From contig JAPKMR010000032.1 in NCBI GenBank assembly GCA_026645815.1, positions 1 to 42,128 on the forward strand: DNA of 42,128 nt, in the 5' to 3' direction. Shown piece after piece: positions 1-9,470 of the stretch. Source of the stretch: Anaerolineae bacterium (lineage in GTDB: Bacteria > Chloroflexota > Anaerolineae > B4-G1 > SLSP01). The position numbers and the translations under genes are program-made. The stretch's first letter is position 1, and each line of letters opens with the position of its first letter. The notes below the pieces were generated by a model. It had not been told where the DNA came from and did not search any database. It worked only from the letters and a program-made list of their open reading frames with translations.

Positions 1-81
1 TCTCTTTGGCGCGTCCACTTGCCTAAACGCATTGTCTCACCAAGCCGACCTTTGAACTTCCCAATAATTTGTCCTATACCC
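1..81 (-). repeat. Partial copy (left end) of the window's inverted-repeat element
   Basis: The first 81 bases are the reverse complement of the first 81 bases of the element at 28378-28627, with about seven differences. The outer end, GGGTATAGGACAAATTATTG, lies at position 81 on the minus strand. The rest of the copy is cut off by the window start. A third copy sits at the other end of the window (41985-42128). Confidence 0.85.
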
Positions 82-89
82 GTCCAACA

Positions 90-118
90 TTGACACCGCT
101 CCGGAAACATAGTATAGT
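90..118 (+). promoter_or_regulatory. Sigma70-type promoter for the GRP sugar porter
   Basis: A perfect -35 box TTGACA (90-95) is separated by 17 bases from a -10 box TATAGT (113-118). It starts nine bases beyond the end of the repeat copy and about 105 bases before the chosen start codon at 225. No other promoter of comparable quality was seen before the first gene. Confidence 0.6.
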
Positions 119-224
119 TTGCAGCAAGCACCCTGCCGTCCGCCCATAGCCCCGGCTAGTCTGTTCGATGGGCAAAGTGACAGGCCCGTGTCTCACAGAT
201 TCCAGCAATCAAAGCGAGGCCCCG

Positions 225-1115
225 ATGTACAGTTGGCTCTATGCACTCATCACCGTGTTTGGATGGGGCACCTGGCTAGCGCCATCTCAAAGGGTCAAGT
301 TCCCCAATCAGCAAATCAAGAATCTGTATGTGGCAGGGACCAATCTCATCATCGCGACGGTGGTGGCGCTGCTACAGGGCAGCACGAGAGCAGTGGATGG
401 CGCCATGTTCTGGCTAACCTTTGCCGGGGGGCTGATCTGGGCCGTTGGCGGCTTAGCCGCCTTCACGGGCACGGCCAAACTGGGCATGGCCAAAGCCTTT
501 GGCATCTGGGCACCCCTCAATATTGCGGTCAGCCTGATCTGGGGCGCAGTGTTATTCGATGAATTCATCAACCTGGGCGGCGGGGCCATCGCTCGGCTCA
601 TCGCCGCAGTTTTGACCATCCTCACTGGCGTGTTGTTGATTATTCTCGCCAAAGGAGGCGCCGAGGAGACGCAGGAGCAGGGCGCATTCCGGTTGGGCCT
701 CCTTGGAGCGATCGGAGCGGGCGTTTTGTGGGGCAGCTACTTCATTCCGGTCAAGATTTCAGGCGTCTCAGCTTGGGCAGGAGCCTTTCCGATGGCGCTG
801 GGCATGGCTGCCGGAAGCGCGCTACTGGCAGTGCTATCACACCAGAGCTGGAAACTAGCCTCGATAGGTGATGCGGGTCGCGCCTGTCTGACGGGCGCAT
901 TGTGGAGTCTAGGAAATTACGGCATGTTGCTCCTTGTCGGCGTCATCGGCGCGGGTAAGGGCTTCACGATCTCGCAGTTATCGGTAGTCGTGAGCGCCCT
1001 CATCGGCATCTACTGGTTGCATGAACCCGCGCCCCGAACCCGTGCTGCGCGTCTGACCTTTATCGGCTGCGTTCTGGCAATGCTGGGAGGCATCGTGTTG
1101 GGCAACCTCAAGTGA
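225..1115 (+). CDS. GRP family sugar transporter (GlcU/RhaT-like)
   Basis: An integral membrane protein of 296 residues, almost entirely hydrophobic, with about ten predicted membrane segments. The opening MYSWLYALITVFGWGTWLAP resembles glucose/ribose porters of the drug/metabolite transporter superfamily, which move sugars in symport with protons. The ATG at 225 was chosen because an AAAGCGAGG ribosome site precedes it and the hydrophobic segment begins at once; an upstream ATG at 168 would add 19 non-hydrophobic residues. The two halves look like an internal duplication, as in this family (second half from about residue 155). It stands alone behind its own promoter. The substrate cannot be read from the sequence; glucose, ribose or rhamnose-like sugars are all possible. 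Confidence 0.8.
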   Translation: MYSWLYALITVFGWGTWLAPSQRVKFPNQQIKNLYVAGTNLIIATVVALLQGSTRAVDGAMFWLTFAGGLIWAVGGLAAFTGTAKLGMAKAFGIWAPLNIAVSLIWGAVLFDEFINLGGGAIARLIAAVLTILTGVLLIILAKGGAEETQEQGAFRLGLLGAIGAGVLWGSYFIPVKISGVSAWAGAFPMALGMAAGSALLAVLSHQSWKLASIGDAGRACLTGALWSLGNYGMLLLVGVIGAGKGFTISQLSVVVSALIGIYWLHEPAPRTRAARLTFIGCVLAMLGGIVLGNLK

Positions 1116-1180
1116 GGACCATTCCAAAGAACAAGCGGTGAAACACCGCACTTTGCTCCTGTTGCTACTGGAGAGTGCGC

Positions 1181-2245
1181 ATGTCAGTGTGGAAGTTCCT
1201 GGTGCGGCGAGCGTTCTTCATGGTGCTCACGTTTGTGATCATCACGGCGGTGCTCTACGGCGTGTTAATGCTGGCGCCCGTAGAAGCCAGAGCCGCCCTA
1301 TACCTGCCGCGGACCGATTTCGGCGCTTCCTACACGATGCTCCGCGGTATCGTCGAGGACCACGGCTTGGATGACCCATATCCCGTGCAGTATGTGCGGT
1401 GGTTGGGCAATCTGCTGCGCGGCGACTGGGGCTGGAGCCCCGCGCTGCGCGATGATGTGCTGACGGCACTACTCCGACGCACACCGGTGACGGCAGAGTT
1501 GACGCTGTGGTCGGTCTTGGTGTTCATCCCCTTCGGCATTCTGAGTGGAGCCATGGCGGCGTGGCAACGTGGGCGCACGTCCGATCACGGTTTTCGCCTG
1601 CTCGCCTTTATCGGCACATCCATCCCGCCGTTTATCCTGGGGCTGATGCTGCTAGCAATCTTCTATGTGGGCTTGCGCTGGTTCCCGGTGGGGCGGTTGA
1701 CCCTGTCCAGCGAATTGCTGGTGAAATCAGCCGAATTCAAAACCGTCACGGGGTTGCTGGTGGTAGACGGTCTGCTCAACGGGCGCCCGGATATCACCCT
1801 TGATGCGCTACGCCACCTGGTTTTGCCGGTCTTCACCCTCAGTCTGGCACACTGGGCCACCCTGGGTCGAGTGACGCGGGCAGCGATGTTCGAGGAATTA
1901 CACAAAGACTACATCAATACCGCGCGCGGCAAAGGCCTGTCGTGGCGGCAGACGCTTTGGCGTCATGCGCTGCGCAACGCCATGCTGCCCGCGCTGAACA
2001 GCGCAGGGCTTTCGGCGGCATCCCTGGTAACAGGGGTATTCGTGGTAGAGGTGATTTTTGCATTGCCCGGCGTCTCTGCACCGCTTAGCACCAGCACGCG
2101 CTACGCTACAACGCTGATTCCCGATATCACTACCACGATGGGCTTTGCAGTCTACGGTATTCTCCTGGTGCTGCCGTTGATGTTCATCCTGGATGTGCTC
2201 CAAATGCTCATTGATCCTCGTCTGCGTGAAGAGGTGCTGCTATGA
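1181..2245 (+). CDS. ABC transporter permease, DppB/OppB type
   Basis: A membrane component of a peptide/nickel/opine-class ABC importer, 354 residues. It has an N-terminal membrane segment, a periplasmic loop of about 60 residues (roughly 30-90) that carries the family pattern GDWGWSP, and five further membrane segments. The coupling (EAA-like) loop reads DYINTARGKGLSWRQTLWRH, where the ATPase docks. ATG 1181 sits seven bases after a CTGGAG ribosome site; GTG 1175 is a possible alternative. It overlaps the next gene by an ATGA of four bases, so the two permeases are translationally coupled. The binding protein and the two ATPases that normally accompany such permeases are not in the window, so they must be encoded elsewhere or shared. 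Confidence 0.88.
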   Translation: MSVWKFLVRRAFFMVLTFVIITAVLYGVLMLAPVEARAALYLPRTDFGASYTMLRGIVEDHGLDDPYPVQYVRWLGNLLRGDWGWSPALRDDVLTALLRRTPVTAELTLWSVLVFIPFGILSGAMAAWQRGRTSDHGFRLLAFIGTSIPPFILGLMLLAIFYVGLRWFPVGRLTLSSELLVKSAEFKTVTGLLVVDGLLNGRPDITLDALRHLVLPVFTLSLAHWATLGRVTRAAMFEELHKDYINTARGKGLSWRQTLWRHALRNAMLPALNSAGLSAASLVTGVFVVEVIFALPGVSAPLSTSTRYATTLIPDITTTMGFAVYGILLVLPLMFILDVLQMLIDPRLREEVLL

Positions 2246-3258
2246 GGCGCCTGCGGCATTTCTTCGCCATCCGGCTGAATTGGGTGGCGCTGACCATTGT
2301 AGGTCTCTTCGTCGCCGTCGCGCTCGCAGCCCCCTGGCTCGCACCGCCCAATGACCCGACCCAGCCCACCCCATACCGGTATGTAGAGGGGGTAACGCAA
2401 GTGCCGCCGCTGCCGCCCGGTCCGGGGCTGCCCCTGGGCACAGTAGCATATTTGATGGACACTCCAGACGGACGCGAGCTGTTGCACTTCGATATTTACC
2501 ATTCGTTGGTCTGGGGGACTCGCGCCGCATTGCGCTTTGGCTTACTCACGGCGTTGGTTGCCGCTTTGCTAGGGACGCTCGTTGGCGCAATCAGCGGCTA
2601 TGTAGGCGGCATGGTCCACTTCGTGTTAATGCGGATCACGGATGCGTTTCTGGCTTTTCCGGTGATAGCCGGGGTATGGCTCTTTCAGGTGCTCATGCAA
2701 ACAACTAACCTGATGCTTTTCGACTACAATAGCCTGACTCCGATCAAGATTCCTGCCACCTTCTTTCAACAGTTGGTGCTGGCATTAGGGCTTGATCCCG
2801 TGATGTTGACACTGATTCTGTTCTCCTGGATGAGCTATGCGCGTCTGATCAACACGAACATCACCAGCTTGAAGCAAGCGGAATATGTAAAAGCCGCCAG
2901 AGTCATGGGGCAGCGCCCGCTACGCATCATCCTCCATCACATTCTACCCAATACCATCGCGCCTGCGATTGTGCTGCTAGCGCGCGATGTGGGCGGAATG
3001 GTTGTTTTGCAGACCACCTTTGCCTTTATCGGTGTCTCCGGCACGGTGAACAGTTCCGCCATCCCCGAGTGGTCAAGGGTGTTGATGATGGGACGAAACT
3101 GGATCATTGGGCAGGGTGGCAATCCCTTTATCTATTGGTGGCTTTATCTCCCTGTGACGATCGCCCTCATTCTGTTCGGTATTGGATGGAATCTACTGGG
3201 GGATGGGTTAAACCTGACACTCAACCCCCATGAACTGACGCGCAAATATTTCGATTAG
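2242..3258 (+). CDS. ABC transporter permease, DppC/OppC type
   Basis: The second membrane subunit, 338 residues, of the same peptide/nickel-class importer. A first membrane segment (about 10-35) is followed by a proline-rich periplasmic region with the pattern PLGTVAYLMDTPDGRELL, a variant of the usual LGTDxxGRD of DppC proteins. The coupling loop is EYVKAARVMGQRPLRIILHH. Start ATG 2242 overlaps the stop of the upstream permease. With no binding protein or ATPase gene nearby, the substrate is unknown; oligopeptides and oligosaccharides are both common for this class in Chloroflexota. After the stop at 3258 there are 289 bases without a gene, holding a promoter and an inverted repeat. Confidence 0.88.
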   Translation: MRRLRHFFAIRLNWVALTIVGLFVAVALAAPWLAPPNDPTQPTPYRYVEGVTQVPPLPPGPGLPLGTVAYLMDTPDGRELLHFDIYHSLVWGTRAALRFGLLTALVAALLGTLVGAISGYVGGMVHFVLMRITDAFLAFPVIAGVWLFQVLMQTTNLMLFDYNSLTPIKIPATFFQQLVLALGLDPVMLTLILFSWMSYARLINTNITSLKQAEYVKAARVMGQRPLRIILHHILPNTIAPAIVLLARDVGGMVVLQTTFAFIGVSGTVNSSAIPEWSRVLMMGRNWIIGQGGNPFIYWWLYLPVTIALILFGIGWNLLGDGLNLTLNPHELTRKYFD

Positions 3259-3376
3259 GAGCGCTTAAGCGAGATCGTTTGGTATGCCCCATCCAATCCA
3301 GATTCCCTAGCTCACCGAAATATCCCCTGAAGGTGCAATAATATGGTAATCCCTCTTCAATAGGCCCCCCCAATCT

Positions 3377-3404
3377 TTGACGAGTTAGCGATTTTCAGTA
3401 TACT
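3377..3404 (+). promoter_or_regulatory. Candidate promoter for the ADP-ribosylglycohydrolase
   Basis: TTGACG (3377-3382), a 16-base spacer and TATACT (3399-3404). The transcript would have a leader of about 140 bases that contains the inverted repeat at 3443-3512. The -10 context CAGTATACT is the same as in the candidate promoter at 12662-12689. Confidence 0.5.
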
Positions 3405-3442
3405 GAGAATCAAATAACAGAATACCTCAAGACTCAACAAAG

Positions 3443-3512
3443 GACGCTTTCTGCGGTCACTCTCCGGCCAAGGCGGAAGCTGGTATAGTTCAACCGGCAA
3501 GCAGAAGGCGTC
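3443..3512 (+). promoter_or_regulatory. Leader inverted repeat before the ADP-ribosylglycohydrolase
   Basis: GACGCTTTCTGC (3443-3454) can pair with GCAGAAGGCGTC (3501-3512), 12 pairs with one G-U. The pairing encloses about 46 bases that hold further short GC-rich complementarities. It lies between the candidate promoter and the start codon at 3548, so it would be in the 5' leader. No known riboswitch consensus was recognised. Confidence 0.35.
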
Positions 3513-3547
3513 ATCCCTCAAAACACAGGAGCGAAAAACCAACCCCA

Positions 3548-4642
3548 ATGGACACAAACACCGACCTGCTTAACGACTTCTTCGCTAAAGACCAAATTCG
3601 TATGGGGCGAGGCGCACTGCTTACGCACACCCCCCACCCCACGCCGTTGGATTTTGACTTCGACCGTGTGGAAGGGATGCTGCTGGGCTTAGCCATCGGC
3701 GACGCGCTGGGCAACACGACCGAAGGCCAGAACCCCTCGCAACGCAGCGCCCACTACGGCGAGATCCACGATTACCTGCCCAACCACTATGCCGGAGGAC
3801 GTGCGGTGGGACTACCCTCCGATGACAGTCAGATGGCTTTCTGGACGCTGGAGCAATGGTTGGCGGATGGCAAACTCGATCCGGAACGGTTGGCACAGCG
3901 TTTCTGCAGCGAACGAATTTTCGGCATTGGTAAGTCAGTCAAGGAATTCGTTGTCAACGTCAAATCCGGGCAGCCCTGGTATGATAGCGGGCCTGCTTCG
4001 GCAGGTAATGGCGCTTTGATGCGCATCGCGCCGGTGCTCGTGCCGCACTTAAGCACCGGCACACCCGCGCTGTGGGCCGATGTGGCCCTGGCAACGATGC
4101 TCACCCACAATGATCGCGCGGCGCTATCCTCCAGCCTGGCTTTCAGCGCAATGCTCTGGGAGCTGCTCCAAATGACTGCACCACCCGAGCCACTGTGGTG
4201 GGTAGAATACTACGTGAGCCTTGCCCGCGACCTCGAAGGCGAAGAGACGGTTTATCGTCCACGCGGAGGAGCCTATACGGATTACGCAGGTCCGCTATGG
4301 CGCTTCGTGGATACATACGTCCGCGCTGCCTATCAACAAGGTGTGCCGGCGCTGGAAGCGTGCAACGCCTGGTACTCCGGCGCGTATCTGCTGGAGACCG
4401 TACCCAGCGTGCTCATTATTCTCATGCACTACGCTGATAATCCTGAGACAGCCCTCATCCGCGCGGTGAACGACACGCGCGACAACGATACCGTGGGCGC
4501 CATCGTCGGGGCAGCAGTTGGAGCGCTGCACGGGAGGCGCGGTCTGCCGGAGCGCTGGATCAAGAATCTGCTCGGGCGCACCGGGGCGGCAGACGATGGG
4601 CAGCTCTTCAGGCTGCTGGCGCAAACACGAGAGCGCCTGTAG
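3548..4642 (+). CDS. ADP-ribosylglycohydrolase family protein (DraG/ARH-like)
   Basis: A cytoplasmic dinuclear-magnesium hydrolase of 364 residues; family members remove ADP-ribose from arginine, serine or other acceptors. Family motifs in order: GMLLGLAIGDALGNTTEG (about 41-58), the metal-binding SDDSQMAF (about 95-102), GNGALMRIAPV (about 155-165), LTHNDRAA (about 181-188), and the C-terminal NDTRDNDTVGAIVGAAVGA (about 307-325), which supplies further metal ligands. The usual GGDTDT of DraG is here NDTRDNDT, keeping the DxDT pattern. About 35 extra residues precede the domain. The start at 3548 lacks a well-spaced ribosome site (AGGAG is 17 bases away), so ATG 3602 is an alternative. It stands alone behind its own promoter. 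The true substrate is unknown; a NADAR protein for ADP-ribose chemistry occurs at 16795-17235. Confidence 0.85.
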   Translation: MDTNTDLLNDFFAKDQIRMGRGALLTHTPHPTPLDFDFDRVEGMLLGLAIGDALGNTTEGQNPSQRSAHYGEIHDYLPNHYAGGRAVGLPSDDSQMAFWTLEQWLADGKLDPERLAQRFCSERIFGIGKSVKEFVVNVKSGQPWYDSGPASAGNGALMRIAPVLVPHLSTGTPALWADVALATMLTHNDRAALSSSLAFSAMLWELLQMTAPPEPLWWVEYYVSLARDLEGEETVYRPRGGAYTDYAGPLWRFVDTYVRAAYQQGVPALEACNAWYSGAYLLETVPSVLIILMHYADNPETALIRAVNDTRDNDTVGAIVGAAVGALHGRRGLPERWIKNLLGRTGAADDGQLFRLLAQTRERL

Positions 4643-4764
4643 CAGCACAGTAGTGAAAACATCCCCGCAAAGTGCGGCGTGAGCCGCATTCCGGCGTGAT
4701 AGGCAGAACAAAACCAGACATTTATGCAGATTAGACAAGGAAGACTAATACTCATGATAGGTAA

Positions 4765-6504
<1,740 letters not shown>

Positions 6505-6604
6505 AACCTGCTGGCGTGCGCCAGAGTGAGCTTTGACTGCAAGCGCCCTATCCGGGTTGTTGTGGGCACTAGTTTTCCGGTGTAGCCGTGCTACAGGAGA
6601 AGAA

Positions 6605-7603
6605 ATGCGTGCATTTGTGACCGGAGCCACAGGGTTTGTTGGGAGCGCCGTGGTACGCGCCCTGCTCAATGCCGGGCATGAGGTACGGGCGCTGATTCGC
6701 CCCAACGCCAATACCCGACAGCTGGATGGCTTAGCCGTGACCCGCATCACCGGCGACCTGGGAGACAGCGATGTACTGCTCAAGGCAATGACAGGCTGTG
6801 AATGGGTGTTCCACGTAGCAGCCCTCTACCGGTATTGGGGCAGCAGCTGGGAGGAATTCTATCAAGCCAATGTCGAAGGTACACGCCATGTTCTGGAGGC
6901 GAGTCGCCTGACGCAGGTAGAGAGACTGATTTACACGAGCTCTGTTGCCACGCTGGGGTTTCACCAGGATGGTAGCCCCGCCACAGAAGAGACACCCAGC
7001 ACACTGGAAGACCGAATTGGTCCCTATCAGCGTAGCAAGTTTCTGGCTGAAGCCTTAGCGCGCGATCACTACCGGCAAGGGTTGCCGGTAGTGATCGTCA
7101 ATCCCAGCACGCCGGTAGGCGCAGGAGACCACAAACCGACTCCCACAGGCCAAATTATCGTAGATTACCTCAACGGGCGGATGTTTGGGTATGTAGCCAC
7201 AGGGCTAAACATTGTAGATGTGGAAACCGTGGCTACAGGTCATCTGTTGGCTGCCGAGCGAGGCCGCATCGGAGAGCGCTACATCCTGGGGGGTGAGAAC
7301 CTGAGCTTCAAGCAGATTCTGGATCTACTTGCAGAGGTCAGTGGGCAACCGCGGGTCCGGTTGCGCATTCCCCACGCAGTCGCGTTGGCCTGGTCCTACG
7401 TGGATGTAGCCCTCGCGCGACTCAATCCGCACCACATGCCGGTAGCCACCCCAGAAAAGGTACGCCTAGCCTATCGCCGCGAGTTTTTTGACCCACGCAA
7501 AGCGATCCAGGAACTTGGCCTTCCGCAGACCTCGGCGCGGGAGGCGCTGCGCAAGGCAGTGATGTGGTATCGAGCCAATGGCTACGCACCGGAAGCGCCA
7601 TAG
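6605..7603 (+). CDS. hpnA: Hopanoid-associated NAD-dependent sugar epimerase (HpnA)
   Basis: A short-chain dehydrogenase of the extended epimerase class, 332 residues. The Rossmann motif GATGFVG is at residues 7-13; catalytic Y141 and K145 are in YQRSK, with TSS at 111-113. Family-typical stretches include VNPSTPVGAGDHKPTPTGQI and DVETVATGHLLA. HpnA enzymes are found in hopanoid gene clusters and are thought to act on sugars or sugar nucleotides for the hopanoid head group; the exact reaction is not settled. ATG 6605 follows AGGAGA by five bases, whereas the longer frame from 6533 adds 24 unrelated residues. It lies 100 bases after sat-cysC. A perfect 16-bp inverted repeat lies inside the gene at 7063-7097. 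Confidence 0.88.
   Translation: MRAFVTGATGFVGSAVVRALLNAGHEVRALIRPNANTRQLDGLAVTRITGDLGDSDVLLKAMTGCEWVFHVAALYRYWGSSWEEFYQANVEGTRHVLEASRLTQVERLIYTSSVATLGFHQDGSPATEETPSTLEDRIGPYQRSKFLAEALARDHYRQGLPVVIVNPSTPVGAGDHKPTPTGQIIVDYLNGRMFGYVATGLNIVDVETVATGHLLAAERGRIGERYILGGENLSFKQILDLLAEVSGQPRVRLRIPHAVALAWSYVDVALARLNPHHMPVATPEKVRLAYRREFFDPRKAIQELGLPQTSAREALRKAVMWYRANGYAPEAP
7063..7097 (+). repeat. Perfect 16-bp inverted repeat inside hpnA
   Basis: CGATCACTACCGGCAA (7063-7078), the three-base loop GGG (7079-7081) and TTGCCGGTAGTGATCG (7082-7097) form a perfect hairpin within the coding sequence, covering residues RDHYRQGLPVVIV. Such a long perfect palindrome is unusual in a coding region. Confidence 0.9.
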
Positions 7604-7656
7604 AGGTACAGCCAACGTAAAAGCATACAAACGCACATCAACGCAGGCAAAATTCG

Positions 7657-7684
7657 TTGACATATCCAGAGGTAAGTATATGCT
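7657..7684 (+). promoter_or_regulatory. Candidate internal promoter before the propeller gene
   Basis: A perfect TTGACA (7657-7662), a 16-base spacer and TATGCT (7679-7684, four of six consensus bases) lie in the 232-base gap between hpnA and the gene at 7836. If active, it would drive the propeller protein, sulfotransferase, hpnH and hpnG as one unit. Nothing else was seen in the gap. Confidence 0.45.
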
Positions 7685-7835
7685 ACAGCAATGACCAGGT
7701 AAGCCTTGGACCCGGAAATGTGTCCCCGGCAACCTTCACAACTGGCGCATCTACCAAGTGCATGCCGGCAAATCGTTGACCACGGGTCACCCAAGCATCA
7801 AGTGGCATTCCAAAAGACGTTGAGGGCAGAAGATC

Positions 7836-9470
7836 ATGAAGCCTATCGCCAACAACAAAGGATTCCCTGGAAGCAAAGCTCACTCGCCGGCAAGAGCCAG
7901 AAGACGAATTGCGGCTAGCCTCTTGGTCTTGATTAGCCTACTGCTGCTGTTGGGCGCCCTGGTTACCGGCACGAGCGGCATCCGGCGCTCGGGTACCATT
8001 CCAGAGCCATGGTTGTCCGGGTTGAGCGCGTCGAGACACACTTCTTCCCCAGAGACTACCCATCTCCCGGCGCCGATTCCCCATGTGCCGATTCCCGAAC
8101 ATCCCTTTATGGCCTCTGGCGCGGGAAACAACATGCATGACGATGCCTACATGAGCGACACGTATGCCGCCAGCGGCCCTTTTGGCACGCAATCTCAGGT
8201 ACACTCCAGAACTCAGGGCTTTGGCGGATACGGCACGGTCGCTTTCGATCGCGAGGGACGCATTGTTGCGGTGAACAGCAACGGGCGGGGCTTTCAGCTG
8301 GAGCTGATGGACCCCATCACGCTGGAAGAACTGGCAAGCTACGACCTCCCCCCACGCAGCGCCCGCTGGATCATACAAGGCATTCCACCCTGGAAATACC
8401 TGGGCGCCGGGATGTATTTTTATCTTGATGAGCAGGAACGTGCTGTGGTGCCAACCACAGACAACACGGTCCGCGTCATCCAGGTGCCCGATATGGATGA
8501 GCGTAACGCCTTTGAACTGGTGCGAGAATATGATCTGCGATCACACGTGGTGCCCCTGGCGTGGCCTGCCCAGGATAGCGTGGCCTGGATTCTGCCCGAT
8601 TGGCAGGGAAGCAGCTATTGGTATGCCACAACGGCGGGCATGGTGGGCACCATCGAGATGAAGTCCGGCGTCATCGGCACGTTGCAGCTGGAGGGCGAGG
8701 TCATCGAGAACTCCTTCGCCGTGGGCGAGGATGGCGTGTACATTCTTTCCGACACTAGCCTCTATCGTCTCCGCCGCGCTGAAGACGGCGCCATTAGCAT
8801 TGACTGGCGCACCCCTTATGACCGCGGACCCGGTCAGAAACCCGGTCATATCACCCGCGGTTCGGGCACCTCAGTAACGCTAACCGGCAAACCGGAGGAT
8901 GGCCTGGTAGTAATCACCGATAATGCCGAGCCGCAAATTCACGTGCTCTTTGTGCAACGCTCCAATGGCGCGATAGTTTGCAGCGTGCCGGTATTCGCAG
9001 CGGGAAAGAGCGGGACCGATGTCAGCACCGCAGGCTTTGAGCTGGCAGATAGTAGCGGGCAGGGCATAGGGGTTTATTCCGTGTTGGTGGAAAACAATTG
9101 GGGCCATCATACATTCCCCCGCTCCCGCCCAGAACCGGGCCTGACCCGGATTGATGCCACGCGGCAGACCGATGGAAGCTATCAATGTCAAGAAGTTTGG
9201 GCCAGCGCAGAGAAAGGTATCGGCGTGTTCAAGCTATCACTGGGGAACGGTCTGGCATATATGTACTGGCGCGGAGAGACGGGGCTGATTAGCCGGTGGT
9301 ATGTGACAGGAGTTGACTGGAACACAGGCGAAACGGTTTACCAGCAGCTAACCGGAACCGGATTGGGCTACAACAACTGGGCAGGCGCTCTCTTCCTGCA
9401 TCCCGATGGTGGATTAGCCTACTCGACCACCATCTTTGGATTGGTAGCCGTGCGGGATGGCGCACGTTGA
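7836..9470 (+). CDS. Membrane-anchored beta-propeller-like protein, function unknown
   Basis: A protein of 544 residues with a basic N-terminus and one hydrophobic segment (about 26-48, RRIAASLLVLISLLLLLGAL), which is a signal anchor or uncleaved signal. A proline-rich linker (about 70-90) leads to a large outer domain of repeated beta-rich segments. These have propeller-like blade patterns such as GYGTVAFDREGRIVAV, TDNTVRVIQVPDM, GMVGTIEMKSGVIGTL and DNAEPQIHVLFV. It resembles quinoprotein/YVTN-type propellers only loosely, and no catalytic motif was recognised. GAGGG precedes the ATG. Its end overlaps the sulfotransferase start by 14 bases, so the two are probably translated together. Within the hopanoid-sulfation block an extracytoplasmic role such as lipid or glycan binding is conceivable, but that is inference from position only. 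Confidence 0.75.
   Translation: MKPIANNKGFPGSKAHSPARARRRIAASLLVLISLLLLLGALVTGTSGIRRSGTIPEPWLSGLSASRHTSSPETTHLPAPIPHVPIPEHPFMASGAGNNMHDDAYMSDTYAASGPFGTQSQVHSRTQGFGGYGTVAFDREGRIVAVNSNGRGFQLELMDPITLEELASYDLPPRSARWIIQGIPPWKYLGAGMYFYLDEQERAVVPTTDNTVRVIQVPDMDERNAFELVREYDLRSHVVPLAWPAQDSVAWILPDWQGSSYWYATTAGMVGTIEMKSGVIGTLQLEGEVIENSFAVGEDGVYILSDTSLYRLRRAEDGAISIDWRTPYDRGPGQKPGHITRGSGTSVTLTGKPEDGLVVITDNAEPQIHVLFVQRSNGAIVCSVPVFAAGKSGTDVSTAGFELADSSGQGIGVYSVLVENNWGHHTFPRSRPEPGLTRIDATRQTDGSYQCQEVWASAEKGIGVFKLSLGNGLAYMYWRGETGLISRWYVTGVDWNTGETVYQQLTGTGLGYNNWAGALFLHPDGGLAYSTTIFGLVAVRDGAR

Noticed and set aside
3470..3530. tRNA-like stretch with TGGTATAGTTCAACCGG, like a D-arm
   Set aside because: The acceptor, anticodon and T arms do not form, and no GGTTCGAATCC-like T-loop follows; only a chance likeness within the leader.
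6533..6604. Longer start for hpnA
   Set aside because: The Rossmann motif requires the start near 6605, which has its own AGGAGA site.
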